Positions 44,903 through 57,240 are shown, numbered from the stretch's first letter. The stretch: 64,000 nucleotides of DNA from Abelmoschus esculentus (GCA_035048815.1 JAUCBN010000023.1:8811501-8875500); one strand, 5' to 3'. The notes: generated by a model from the sequence alone, not told the origin. Numbers and translations: made by a program.

Positions 44903-45758
44903 ATGGAGAGGTTTCAATTATAAATACAAACCAGTGGATTATGTTCAGATCGAACGAAAGCAACATAATAAGGTAACATCAGAGTAGCGAACTTGTCCGG
45001 CATATTTTTGTTTAAATGACTAGTTGATTTGTTTGGTTCTTTTTTTTTAATTTCTTCTGTCTGGCTATCTAGGTAAGAACATTAGAAGAGCATAAAAGGT
45101 TGGTGGAGAAGATCCTAAAACAAGATGAAAGGCGTAGAAAGAGGATAGAGGCTGCCGGCATTGATTATGAATACCCGGAATTTATAAGAACCTCTTCGAT
45201 CTTTTACTTGCTGTCTGTATCACTGAAAATAGACAATCTTTAGGAAAACTTAGGTTAAAGGTGATTCAACATTTAGTATTATATCACTTTCTTAGTTATT
45301 TCATTTGTGCATGGAGAATTAAACAATAGCTTTAATCAGACACTGATTGGTTCTCAACTTCTATTCTCACTCTAAGCATCTGGGTTATTGATCCTTCTTG
45401 AATTTGACATAGAAGATGAACATGGACAAAGAACTAAACACTCATCCTATTTTAGCTTTGTATTCTTTTTGTACCCTTCTGGAAGGATGATTTACTTTTT
45501 ATGAACAGAGATAAATCTAATATCTAATGCAATTTTCCTTTTCACTAAAGATGTTATTTTCTTCTTTAGTTGAAGGGGCACTTTTTGTTTTTTAGCTTCG
45601 ACAATCATCATTGTTATGAGTGTAGTTATATGCAAATTGTGATATAGCTTCAGAGTCTGTCAAGATTTTTCCCATATTGTGTTTCTTACATCTGTCGATT
45701 TATATATTTTCAGTCGGGCATTGTTCATCCTGCTCCCAAGAAGATAAAGTTTGATTAA
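44903..45758 (+). pseudogene. captured host-gene 3' part, three exons, unidentified
   Basis: Three blocks keep splice borders and a coherent frame. Exon a (44903-44972, after TATATAG, before GTAACA) encodes YKYKPVDYVQIERKQHNK. Exon b (from 45073, after TATCTAG) continues VRTLEEHKRLVEKIL then DERRRKRIEAAGIDYEYPE. Exon c (from 45714, after TTTTCAG) ends GIVHPAPKKIKFD and a TAA at 45756. The donor after exon b is not clear. The very basic, coiled-coil-like helix and lysine-rich end suggest a small nuclear or nucleolar protein; I do not recognise the family. None of it belongs to known CACTA proteins, so capture is the likely source. Confidence 0.5.
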
Positions 45759-46991
45759 GAATCGGCACTGATAAAGGTTAGTTGTGTTGTGCTTTATTTT
45801 GTTGTCTCCAATTTGTGCTTGTTACATTTCATGCCTACAGCTTTCAATCCCCCTGGTGAAGAATGCAGTTCATGTCTGCCTTTTCATTTATTTATTTATT
45901 TGTACCACGAATCAGCAAAATTATAGTTGTAAAATTTAAGACAACATTTAATGAAAATACTGTAATTAAATAATAAGAAACTAGATTGATTACGTATCCT
46001 CTCTTAATTCACATATCAATAAGTATAATTAAATATTTTAGTAAATTTGAAATATAAAAAATGAGAGTAAAAATTATGGAATAGAGTTTAAGGGTTTAAT
46101 TATAATTTAATTTATAGATCAAAACATAAATAGTCACTATATTATTTTAAAAATTAAATATTAACGTCTAAATTTTAAATTTTAAATATAAAATTTAAAT
46201 TATAATCGGTACCCTAAATTTTAAATTTATACCCTTAAATCATACATCTTTAATTAACTCACTAGTAGTATAAACTTTTTTCCATAAGTGCACTATTTTT
46301 AAAGTTTAAAATTTTAATTAATAGTTTATGTTTAAAAAATTCGAATTTAAAATTTATGATTAAAAATTAATATCTATAGATTAATACATAACTCCTTAAT
46401 CGTATTATTTTAAGATAGCTATTTTTTATTTTAATGAAAATAAGATAGCTACTTTGAATATAAAAAAATGGATAGAATTGCTAGAGATAATAAAATTATT
46501 CGACTCCAACTTGATTTAGGGTATCTCAACTCAATTTGATTAATTTTTTTTTAAATTTCGAGGATTAAAACAAGACGAGGCTCGAAAAGCATAAAGTCAG
46601 GAAAACATGTTTAGATTGCTTGCTGCTGATTGAGAACTCTACCATTATGAGTTTTATCTTAGATATTAATGTATGAATTAATTAATCTGGTCAGATTTGT
46701 GTATGATTAATCAGTTGATCCAGTTTTAAGTTTGGTGAATGAGTACGATAGTAGTTTTATCAAGTTAGAAATGAAAGATGAGGTCTTGACACTTGAAATT
46801 ATTAGATATATTTAGTTATGTGGCAAGAAAAAGAACAGAATAAACTCATAATGGTAGAGTTCTCTGCCACATTACCTGTTTAAATGAGTGGCCATGTTAG
46901 CTCTTAATTATGTATATTAATAAGAACATTCTATTTATATTTTTTGAGGGATTATTAAAAAGAACAGAAATACGAAATAGATAGAAGTTGG
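45759..46991 (+). other. CACTA internal spacer
   Basis: AT-rich, no gene recognised. 46600-46860 contains 'actctaccattatgagttt' and its inverse 'aaactcataatggtagagttct', an inverted pair of about 20 bp some 240 bp apart, just upstream of the transposase gene. Confidence 0.5.
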
Positions 46992-49900
46992 ATGGATTTG
47001 TCAAGGGTAAGTGTTGGGTATCGAAATGGAGTAGAAACTTTTCTAGACTCAGCTTTTGCGAATGCAAGCCAAGAGAATATGATTCTTTGCCCTTGTAAGA
47101 AGTGTGTTAATATTAATTGGCATAGTCGTGAAGTTGTCAAGGAGCATTTAATTGTTTATGGTTTTGTTCGGGGCTATAAAAAATGGGTATTTCATGGAGA
47201 GTTGGCACCTCGTAGTTCTACTTCGAGGAGTAATGTATCTTTTCCTCCTAATTCTGATTGTCGATCAGTTGGAGAAGATGGCATTGAGGGTATGTTACGA
47301 GATGCATTTAATATGCATGATTATCAAGAATCTGTTAGAGAAGATTGTGATATTGGTGTTGAGCATTTTACCGAGATGAGAAGAAACGAATGTGATGAAG
47401 AGCCAAATGGAGACGCAGTAAAGTTTTACAATTTACTTGATGAAATGAATGAACCACTTTATGAGGGATCGAAACATTCAAAACTCTCATTTTGCATTCG
47501 TCTTTTCCACTTAAAATGCTTGGGAGGATGGACCGGTAAATCTTTTACGCAGTTATTAGAGTTTTTAAGAGAAATGTTTCCTTCTGCAAAAATTCCTCAA
47601 TCTGGCAAAGATATGAAGAAAATGATCAAAGATTTGGGCCTTGGATATGAAAAAATTCATAGTTGCCCAAATGATTGTATGTTGTATTGCGGTGATAAAA
47701 AAAGCCAAGAGTCATGTCATGTATGCGGTCAATCTCGGTGGATGAATGTGAACACAGAAAATGTGAGTGAGGAAGTAGAGGAAGCACAATCAAGAAAAAA
47801 ACCAGTCAAGATTCTGCGATATTTTCCTCTCATACCTAGGCTTCAAAGGTTATTTATGTCTTCAAAGACTGTTGAGTCTATGAGGTGGCATTACGATGGA
47901 CGAACCGATGATGGATTATTAAGGCATCCTGCGGATGGTTTAGCTTGGAAGTCCTTTGACCAAAAATTTCCAAGTTTTGCAGGAGATCCTCGAAATGTTA
48001 GGCTCGGACTAGCATCTGATGGGTTTAATCCTTTCAAAATCATGAGCACTTCGTATAGTACTTGGCCCGTTTTGCTTGTTCCTTACAATTTGCCCCCATG
48101 GATTTGCATGAAACAATCATCTTTTATCTTATCCATGATAATCCCTGGTGAGAAAGGTCCTGGTAATGATATTGACATCTATCTACAACCTCTAATTGAA
48201 GAGTTAAAACAATTATGGGTGGGTATCGAAACATATGATGTGTTGAAGAAGGAGAACTTTAATTTGCGTGCAGCTTTATTGTGGACTATTAATGATTTTC
48301 CTGCTTATGCAAATTTATCTGGGTGGAGTACCAAAGGTCGTTATGCTTGTCCTTGTTGCACTGCACAAACATGTTCGAAGTGGTTGTACAATGGAAAGAA
48401 GTTCTCTTACATGAGACATCGACGGTGGTTAACTGAAAATCATTGTTTTAGATTTCAGAAGAATATGTTTAATGGTACTGAAGAGTTTAGAACAGCTCCT
48501 GAGCAAACAATCGGGTCCGATATCTTGTACATGTTGAAAGATACAAAATTCAACTATAGAAAGATGAGCCAACCACCAAACACACGATCAAAGAGAAAGA
48601 TGAAAGAGGTGTACGAAGGTAATGTTGAACATTTTAGTGATAATGAGTCTGATGAAGAGGATGATCTAAATGAGGTAGAGTTATGGAAAAAAAGAAGTGT
48701 TTTCTTTGAATTGCCTTATTGGAAGGATAACATTTTGAGACATAATCTTGATGTTATGCATATTGAGAAGAATGTTTGTGAGAATATTATTGGAACCATT
48801 CTCAATGTCGATGGAAAATCTAAAGACAATTTAAAGAGTCGACTTGACTTAGTTGACCTCAAAATTCGACATGATCTTCATCCTCAGATACTTCCTAATG
48901 GAAAATCATTCTTACCGCCTTCTATTTTTGTGATGTCGAAGATAGAAAAAGAAATGTTCTGTAAGGTGTTAAAAGATATAAAGGTTCCAGATGGGTATGC
49001 ATCAAATATATCTTAATGTGTCAGTATGAAAGATCGAAGACTTTATTCTCTAAAGTCACATGATTATCATATACTGATGCAAGATCTTATGCCAGTTGCC
49101 TTACGTTGTTGTATGTCGAATGAGGTGATATCTTGTATAATTGAACTTTCTAATATAATGAAAGCTCTTTGTGGTAAAGTTTTGGTGGTTGAAGAACTCG
49201 AGAAACTCCAAGATCGAGTAGCGTTGACTTTATGCAACTTGGAGAAGATATTTCCACCTTCATTCTTCACAATTATGGTGCATTTGTTGGTTCATCTCCC
49301 TCACGAAGCTAAAGTTGGTGGACCAATTTTCTACCGGTGGATGTATCCTATAGAGAGGTATAAATTTTTTCGAACATTATTTAATAATATTTAGATATTC
49401 AACTAGTTATATAATGTTGTGTTTATTGCGTGTCTAGGTTCTTGTGCAAATTGAAGTCTTATTGTCGTAATAAGCGTTATCCAGAAGGATCAATTGCTGA
49501 AGGGTATTTAGCCGAGGAGTGTATGACTTTTTGCTCTAGATATTTGGAAGATGTCGAAACGAGATTGAATAGACCAACTAGAAATGAAGTATGCAGTACT
49601 AATAACGGAGAGACTTACATGTTTGGGAGCTATGGTGAACCACTCGGCAAAGTTGAAATTGTACATTTAGATGATAAGTCATGGGTGCAAGCACATCGAT
49701 ATGTTCTTTTTCATCATGACTCAATAGAGACTTTTCGAACGTAAGTTTCTATAATTCCTATTTTATTGCTTGACTTATTTTTTTCCCCATTCTTTAACCA
49801 CGTAACTTATTTTATAGTGAGTATAAGAAAGAGTTACAATCTCGTGTACGCTCAAGAAGATTAAATAAACGAGAGAGTCATAAGCTCTTTGCAGAAACTT

Positions 49901-50666
49901 TTCACGAATGGTTAGGGAAAATGGTAAGTATAACTAAAACTTTATATGACTTTTCTAGTATTAATATCAATATGCATGAATGTTAACCAATGTAACTTCT
50001 CACGTGTAATAGGTTTGCTGTGGGAGAGAAGTTAGTGAAGAAGTAAAATGGCTTTGTCAAGGCCCAAATAAAATTGTTAAGAGATATAATGCCTTCCTCA
50101 TTAACGGGTATAGGTTTCATACAAAATCTCGAGAAAGATTACAAAGGACGCAAAATTGTGGAGTTATTGTTACTTCTTCAATTACAAGTTATGCTAGTGC
50201 AAGGGACAATCATCCCGTGGAGGGAGATGTTGAATATTATGGAATTATTACCGACATTGTTGAGTTGGATTATTATGGAAAACGGAAGGTTGTGTTGTTT
50301 CGGTGTGATTGGGCTGATGTGAACAGTACTAGGGGAATTAAAAAAGATCAATTTGGTTTTACAATGGTGAACTTTTCTCGATTAATTCATATTGGCCAAC
50401 AATTGATGGACGAACCATATGTATTCTCGTCTCAAGTCAAACAAGTTTTCTATTCCCATGATCCAACCAAAGATGGTTGGTATGTTGTACTCCGTAACAC
50501 CCCTAGAGAATTGATTGATATCGGGGATAGAAGTAGAGATGACATTGAAACAAGACCAAAAACTTTGCCTTTTGCAGCACAAAACTTAGATGAAACATCT
50601 TCTACTTCTAATTCACAGTTTCAATGGGTTCGAGACAACATGGATGATGATTTTAATGAAAATTAG
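46992..50666 (+). CDS. CACTA transposase, TNP2/TNPD class
   Basis: Exons as read from splice borders: 46992-49357, 49438-49740, 49818-49923 and 50013-50666. The N-terminal transposase-associated domain has a CPCKKC motif (residues 33-38). The TNP2 domain follows with HSKLSFCIRLFHLK and CHVCGQSRW. Candidate catalytic acidic residues are D343 (GLASDGFNPF), D435 (NDFPAYANLSGW) and D587/E592 (HNLDVMHIEKNVCEN). Next come a DUF4218-like region (LKSHDYHILMQDLMPVALR), then after the introns a DUF4216-like end (YYGIITDIVELDYYGKRKVVLF). One in-frame TAA at 49014-49016 follows YASNIS; otherwise the frame is continuous. Sequence upstream of 46992 stays in frame (RSWMDLS), so the true start may be in an earlier exon. 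It cuts and joins the element ends. Confidence 0.87.
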
Positions 50667-50759
50667 TTGCGTATTGTAATCAGATTTCTATTGAGCCTTA
50701 TTAATTTTTTTACTAAAGTTGTTGTTACTAATATTTCTTTTCCGTTTCTTGCAGGTATT

Positions 50760-52352
50760 ATGCCGAGGAGAAAATTAAATAGCTTAAATATTGTTCAAGT
50801 TCCTCGAGTAGGAGAAAAAACAAATGAAGATGACTTGTCTGGTTCTGCAGCTTTACAAGTTCCTGAAATGGTTGAGAATATAGAAATTGAAGGTATTTTT
50901 TAAAACTTTATTTGAATCATAACTATTTGTCATTGTTGAAATGATTTGAATCATAACTACTTGATATATTTGCATATAGGTGGAAATGGTCGAAGGCGCA
51001 AGACTAGAGGGCGGACGACTTTGATGGAATTATACGATCTCCCCGTTGGAGAACGTGTAAAAGTTTCAAGAAACGATGCCGACCAACCTGTTGGTACAGA
51101 AGCAGGTGTTTTGGCGAGTTATTTAGGCATTGTTGCGCGAAATGCTTCAATTTTGCCGATCAGTTTTGAGTCTTGGCATCAGATGCCAAATAGTAACAAA
51201 AACCAAGCTCTTGATCTTGTTAAGGTAATAATAATATTATATTATATAATTCATTATATTTAAATAGTAATATTTAATTTTGATTTTTTGATTTTCAGGA
51301 TAAATTTTCTTTGGAGGTCTCGGACGATTATGTGAAGCATGCATTAGGAAAGAAATAGAGAGACCATAAGAGCTTCTTGAAGAAGACGTATTTCAAAAAC
51401 GATTTGAGCCTTCAAGAGAAATTTCAAAATGTTCCCCCAGGAATACTACGGTATCAATGGGAAGATGCAGTTAGGTTTTGGAGTTCAGCAAAAGGGGAGG
51501 TAACATCTACAATTTATAAGAATAACATTATATTATTCCAATTTTAACTTTAAATGTAATAAAAATTGGAAATTAAACAGGAAAGAGAGCGCGTAGGAGT
51601 TACTAGTAGACAAAAACAAAAATTTATGCACACAGCAGGGACGAAGAGCTTTGCTCGCATTGCTAATGAAGAGGTATTATTTTTTTAAAATATTATTTTT
51701 ACTTGTATTATATTAAAGCTAATATTCATGTTTACTATATTTTGTAGCTTGTGTCGACTGGTTCTACCATTGGACGGGTAGAGCTATTCGACATTACTCA
51801 CACAAAAAAGGATGTCTCTCCAATGAATCCTGAAGCTGAAGAAATTCTTGTATAATGTTTTCATTTATTATTTTGTATTATGTTGTATTATGTTGTAAAT
51901 AATATTTTCATTTTTTATTTTTCACAAATGATTATCAGACGAGAATGAAGAAAAAAAGAACAGAGATGGAAGCCACGGCTTCAACTGATGGTTCTGCTAA
52001 TATTGCTGATATCGAGAATCAAGTTTTTGCTGAAGTTTTGGGTCCAGAAAGATATGGTCGAGTGCGCTGTCAAGGGTCATTCGTGACACCAACTAAATAT
52101 TTTGGATCCAAATCGTCTCAATATATGCCATCACAAAGTCAGTCTTCTCAAGCGGAAGTTTAGCGTTTAAAACAACAATTAACTCAATTCCAAGCAGAGA
52201 TGGAAGCAAAAGAAGCTGAGAGAGAACGAAGAGAAGCTGAGAGAGCAGCAAGGGAAGTAGAGAGAGAAGCAGCATATCAGAATCTTCAACAACAATTCCA
52301 AGATATGATGGCGATGTTAAAGCAGAACCAACCAAGGAATCCGTCGCCTTAG
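50760..52352 (+). pseudogene. second CACTA gene, TNPA-like (plant Transposase_24 type)
   Basis: Six exons can be joined: 50760-50892, 50980-51224, 51299-51499, 51581-51673, 51748-51849 and 51939-52352. Features in order: a short N-terminus (MPRRKLNSLNIVQVPRVGE), a basic GRRRKTRGRTT patch, the conserved VARNASILPISFESWHQMP, KHALGKK-stop-RDHKSFLKKTY, RYQWEDAVRFWSS, and a C-terminal coiled coil rich in E, R and Q (AERERREAERAAREVE) ending NQPRNPSP. Two nonsense codons: TAG at 51356-51358 where W is expected and TAG at 52161-52163 where Q is expected. Proteins of this type partner the TNP2 transposase and bind subterminal repeats. Confidence 0.78.
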
Positions 52353-52564
52353 ATGATTTTAGGTTCATTTGGTTTGTGCTTATTACTGAACTTTATTTGA
52401 CTTAAACACTGAATTATTATATTTAACTTTATTTGATATTAGACTTTAATATATTTTGGGTGGTTAAGTATTTTGGATTGTTTTACTGTTGTTTAATTGT
52501 ATTGTTGCTGAAATATTAATTACAGGGAATTTTTGGTAGAAATAATAATTAATTTTTTTTTAAA

Positions 52565-53039
52565 ATACAGTATCAATAGCGGCGTTTGGGACAAACGCCA
52601 CTAAAAGCCCATAACAATAGTGACGTTTGTTTAAAAGTGCCACAAAAGTACAGAATAACTGTGGCGTTTATCTAAAACAAACGCTGCCATAGTATATGAC
52701 CTTTTGCGGAGTTTATAGGAACCAAACGCCGCTGTAGAATGTACTTTAGTGGCGTTTTAGTAAACAAACGCCGCCATAGTATACGACCTTTTGCGGCGTT
52801 TATAGAAACCAAACGCCGCTGTAGAATATACTTTAATGGCGTTTTAGTAAACAAACGCCGCTACAGATCGTGTACTTTAGCGGCGTTTGTTTTAGATAAA
52901 CGCTGCTACTTTTAGCGGCGCAACTTCTTGCAGCGTTTTTTGTGGCATTTTTATTTTCGCCGCAAGTACTTTTAGCGGCGCTAAAAAACGCCACTGTATG
53001 TATAAAAAAGCGCCGCTATAAACCTATTTTGTTGTAGTG
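52565..53039. repeat. 3' subterminal palindromic array of the CACTA element
   Basis: More than ten units of GGCGTTTGT...ACAAACGCCGCTA, arranged as nested inverted repeats. A near-exact ~110-bp duplication (52680-52790 and 52790-52900) has 'atagtata.gaccttttgcgg.gtttata'. A reading frame through it with repeated TKTPLKYILQRRLV is an artefact of the array. It ends in the CACTA terminus at 53039. Confidence 0.85.
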
Positions 53040-53042
53040 TAT

Positions 53043-53591
53043 TAGGGGTGAGCAAAACTTAAATTGCCTCGAAAAAATCAAATTATTCAACTCGATTCAA
53101 GGCGAAAATATTCGACTCGTCTTCACTCGACTCGAAATTTCATAAACTTAAATTAACTTGAAATGGTTTCAAATAAAGTTTGAGTTATAAAATAGAAATT
53201 CAAATAAATCAATTTTTTTTTAGAAATTAGAGGATTTATGTTTAAGTTCGAGATAAGTCTCTAAATTTTTTATGATATATACATATTTCTCAATATATAA
53301 AAATATGAAGTAATATTGTCATATATGAAAAAATATAAAGAAATATATTTACATATCTTATATGATTAGTGAGAGTCATTTAAATTATAATCAAATCATA
53401 CTATAACATAATAAATAAATACAATTAAATTTTATAAGAACTCAAAAACTCGACTCGATTAGAATCGACTCGAATTTCTTTAACTCGAAAAATTTTAAAA
53501 TGAAAATTCAAATAATAAAATTACACTCATCAACTTGAATAACTCAATTTTTATAAATCAAGTCGATTCGATTCGATCGAACGCTCATCCC
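53043..53591. mobile_element. hAT-like MITE abutting the CACTA target site
   Basis: The left end TAGGGGTGAGCAAAAC pairs with the inverted right end TGGGATGAGCGTTCG; subterminal 'attcgactcg' words occur on both sides. It starts one base after the CACTA target duplication. Beyond it, 53592-53655 resumes the 'gatggtattctatctta..gacactcatcactgagg' host repeat seen before 43974. Confidence 0.6.
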
Positions 53592-54494
53592 ATGATGGTA
53601 TTCTATCTTAGAAGTTTGATGACACACATACTAGAGGATTGGCGACACTCATCACTGAGGTTTAGGGATGTAAAAACAGTTACTCGGATGGTTTTCAGGT
53701 TGAGTACTATCAGGTCGGGTAAAATCAGATACAAGTAATTTTAGGTTGATTTAATGTTTTGATTTGATTCGGATCGAGTGTGGGTCCATTTCAAGTCAGG
53801 TGCTTTTCAGATCGGGTCCATTTCAGGTCAGGTTTATTTCTAGTTCGGTTCATTTCAAGTCGGGTTCATTTTAGAGTAAATAACCGATAGACTTTGGTTG
53901 AATGATTGATCATTCATTTCGAATTAATCATTTAATATCTAATATCTTTAACTAGCATGAATCCCATTAAAAATAAATATTACGAACTAAATTAAACTAA
54001 AATATCATCAAATGATTCATATCTTAAAAATTGTGTTAAATTATAAGAATTAAAAATTAATAAGGAATAAATATTGGACTAGAAAAAAATCAAGTTTTAA
54101 ATTAAAAAGGATAAATATTAATAAAATAAAATATCATATTATTAAAAACATTAAACTAAATTAGAAAAATAAATAATAATAAATTTGAAATAAAATAGTT
54201 GTAAGGATTAAATTGTAAAAATTATAAATTAATAATAGTTAAATTTAGTGAAAATTTTAATTTTAATATACTTTAATATATTATAATTTATACATATACA
54301 ATATAGTTTAATACATTTCAAAAATAAAAATATGAAATTTATACTATATATGAAATATATTCTATATATATAATTTATATTATATATAGAATGATACTAT
54401 ATATGGAAATATGAAATGTATAATACTACATATATATAATTATATAATTATACATATATATTAATATATGTATAATTTAATATATACTATATTC

Positions 54495-55168
54495 TTTTTT
54501 TTTGACTAATGTCGCTGAATTTTTATTAAATTCATAGAAAAATTAAAATTACATCGCAATCAATAAGCAAAATAATTGGATTAAACAATCCAAAGATTTT
54601 TATAACCTAAAACAAAGAAAAATAAAAATTTCTATGAAAATAAACATACCAATAAGACTCAGAAGCTTCCTGAATCTCCTTGTTTCTGTTCAAACGAGAC
54701 ACATAACGAAGAAAGAAAAGAGTTGTAGACGATCCAAACTGTCGTGCAAAAAGTATCTCTACCCAGGATTGATTTCATCGGCAGACGACCATCAACCGAG
54801 TGGGGATAAATCTTTTTAAGTGACCACCGAAAGAAAATATAAATCAGAAAACTAGCATCGATTGAATCTCTGTGTGAACAACAATCGATCGTTAAGGTAT
54901 GCTGAAACATGCTACAAAGACTGATGAATCAAATCATAAAACAAAAACGAAAACATGTCATAAAGACAGAAGAAAAACGTGTCACAAGGATAAAAACATG
55001 TTATAAAAGCAGAGATTCTTATTAAAATAAAAAATAAAAAATAATAGATTCAATGGTCGACAATCAATACTAAGATTGATTGTCGACCACTAATCAAAAG
55101 AATTGCGGCTAGAAAAAATATTTTGAGAGAAAAGATGAGTGGCTAGATTTTTATTCTCCTTCTTTTGC
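54495..55168 (-). mobile_element. non-LTR retroposon, 674 bp, family unknown
   Basis: A 19-bp direct repeat, TTTAATATATACTATATTC (54476-54494) and TTTAATATATAGTATATTC (55169-55187), with one mismatch, flanks it. A nine-T run at 54495-54503 is the poly(A) tail on the element strand. Sequence before the tail ('tttaataaaaattcagcgacattagtc') resembles 3' ends of plant LINEs. No RT motif is present, so it is either a severely 5'-truncated LINE or a SINE-like derivative. AT-rich flanks mean the target duplication could in part be chance. Confidence 0.55.
55055..55088. repeat. perfect 14-bp stem, 6-base loop
   Basis: GGTCGACAATCAAT, loop ACTAAG, then the exact inverse. Located near the 5' part (element sense) of the retroposon at 54495-55168. 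Confidence 0.9.
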
Positions 55169-56864
55169 TTTAATATATAGTATATTCTATATAATATATT
55201 AGATGTACAAATGTATATAATATAGTTTAATATATATATAATATACTTATATATTTTATACTTTATGTATTAATATTTTATATATAATATATAATATAAT
55301 ATACTTTAATATATATAATATATTATATATATATAATATACTTTAATATATAATATATATTTAAATGTATACTAATATATGCATTTAATTTGTTTATGAA
55401 TTAATGTATGTATATGTATTTAATTAATGTATATATATTATTAATTCTTTAAGCTTAAAACTAATCCCCTAAGCCCAAATCACTAAACTAGTTCTCTAAG
55501 ACTAATTCTTCAATCACTAAACTAATTTTCTATGATCAAATTAAAATAATTTTAAAATATATAATTTGATTTTAATTGAATGAGGACCAAATCGAATAAA
55601 AAATAAAATTTAAAACTTAATTTTTTGAGTGATCATAACTAAATTGAAATAATTGTAAAATAACGTGTAGAGCGACGCGAGATTAAATTTTTTAGGTGCG
55701 ACCAATATAAAAATATTCGATTTTTTATCATTTGTTTTGGTTTAATTTAATTTAGTCATAATTTAAATTAATTTAATAAAAATATAAATTTAATTTTAGA
55801 ATTTTTTTAATTATGTTTGTAATTTATGTTTTTTATATTTTAATTTAACTTAATTAATCCTAAGTTCAATAAGTTAATTTAACTTAATTAAATATTAATT
55901 TAAAATTATAATTTTTAATAAAATATTATTTTAAAATTTTAATTAAAATTAAATATATTAAAACTAAATAAAATAAAAAATAATTAATTTAATTAAATAT
56001 ATAATACTAAATTTGAATATTAATCCCTAAATTAATTCTCATGTCTAATTTTATTTTTTAAGATTAATTATATTTTCCAACATTTTAAATTTATCAAATT
56101 ATAGATATACTTAATTATATGTCATATAAATATTAAGTCTTGTTAATATTAGTTCAAGTCAGTAACAGGTCGGGTTCAAAACAAGTCAGGTCATTTATCA
56201 GGTCGAGTTCAAAACATGTCCTGTAAAATTAGGTCTCGGATCGATTCAGTCGGGAATATCCATTATCTTCCAAGTTAGACTCGGGTTCGGGTTCGTTTCA
56301 GTCAGTTGTATGTCGGGTTTTGGGTCCATAGTAATAGGTTGAAGTCGGGTTCAGATCATTTAGATCGGATACAGTTCGGGTTTAGATCATTACATCCCCA
56401 GATCAAATCAGATTTTAACTTGAAAAGGTTTCGATCGAATTTTCAGATTAGGTCAACTTTTTTCATCTCGGTCATTGCAGACACTCATCTCTAAAGTAAT
56501 TTATGATATTTTATCTCCAAGGTAATTACGAAAATACAGTTGCCGATGTTGCCAAGTTTATTCCGGTATTTCCAAGTGTTGGAATTTTAGTGCCTAATTC
56601 GAAATTAAGCCTTCACGGTATTTTAAAAGAAAAAAGATTAATTTCAAAATAATTTATAGATGAATGAAAGTCGTAATTTAAGATCGATTTAAAATAAAAG
56701 TTATAATTTAAAAATAAAATTAAAATGTTTAAATGGTTGAAGACCAATTATGATGAATGTAATAAATTGGGAACATTTGATGTAATTAACTCTCATTATT
56801 ATTACAAAATAATTATAAATAGATTTATTGCGCATCATTGAGGGATTGTAATGGTAGATAAGGT

Positions 56865-57240
56865 TGTGTATGGTTAACTGTAAAACCGAAAATCAAATCG
56901 AGCTGAGATATATGATTTATAAATTTACGAACCGTGATTAATCAAATTTGATTTTTTAATTAATTTTTATTTATTTTTATAAGGTAAAATATATATTTTA
57001 TACTTAAAATACTATAAATGTATTTTTATTTTTACTTAAAAATTAAGTTTTTAATAAATAATTATGAAAAATATCTTAAAATATTTATCTTTTAATGTTT
57101 AAAAATCATAAAATAAAATTATTTAAAAACTAACATTAATATAGAAAAAAGAAAAACTAAGGTTAACCGAACCAAAAACTGATGCTTACTAAAATAACTT
57201 ATCGAATTAAACCAAAACCGAACCGAATGCACCCCTAATA
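56865..57240. mobile_element. hAT-like MITE remnant
   Basis: The right end GAATGCACCCCTAATA is, inverted, TATTAGGGGTGCATTC, followed by 'ggttcggttttggttt'; the left side has 'gtatggttaactgtaaaaccg'. The left terminus is decayed. Flanking 56402-56864 holds no recognised feature. Confidence 0.45.

Larger units (their letters stand above)
43974..53039 (+). mobile_element. complete CACTA (En/Spm) DNA transposon, 9.07 kb
   Basis: Flanked by a perfect 3-bp target duplication TAT (43971-43973 and 53040-53042), the hallmark of CACTA insertion. The left terminus is TACTACACCAAACTTG (first C decayed to T); the right terminus reads, inverted, CACTACAACAAAATAGG. Both ends have dense palindromic subterminal repeats. 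Inside are a TNP2-class transposase gene and a second TNPA-like gene, both on +, plus an apparent captured gene tail near the 5' end. The coding regions carry only three in-frame nonsense codons in all, so the element is fairly young or recently silenced. Confidence 0.93.
53661..56401. mobile_element. large hAT-like non-autonomous element, with nested retroposon
   Basis: The left end TTTAGGGATGTAAAAACAG and the inverted right end CTGGGGATGTAATGATC match. Near each end many 'caggtcgggtt' and 'tcgggttcatttcag' words repeat. The interior is very AT-rich (TATATA runs 54270-54480 and 55180-55450) and has no ORF. The host 'gacactcatctctaaagtaa' repeat resumes after it near 56480. Confidence 0.5.

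Noticed and set aside
52672..52854. A frame with repeated TKTPLKYILQRRLV, looking like a repeat protein
   Set aside because: It is the translation of the CACTA subterminal palindromic array.
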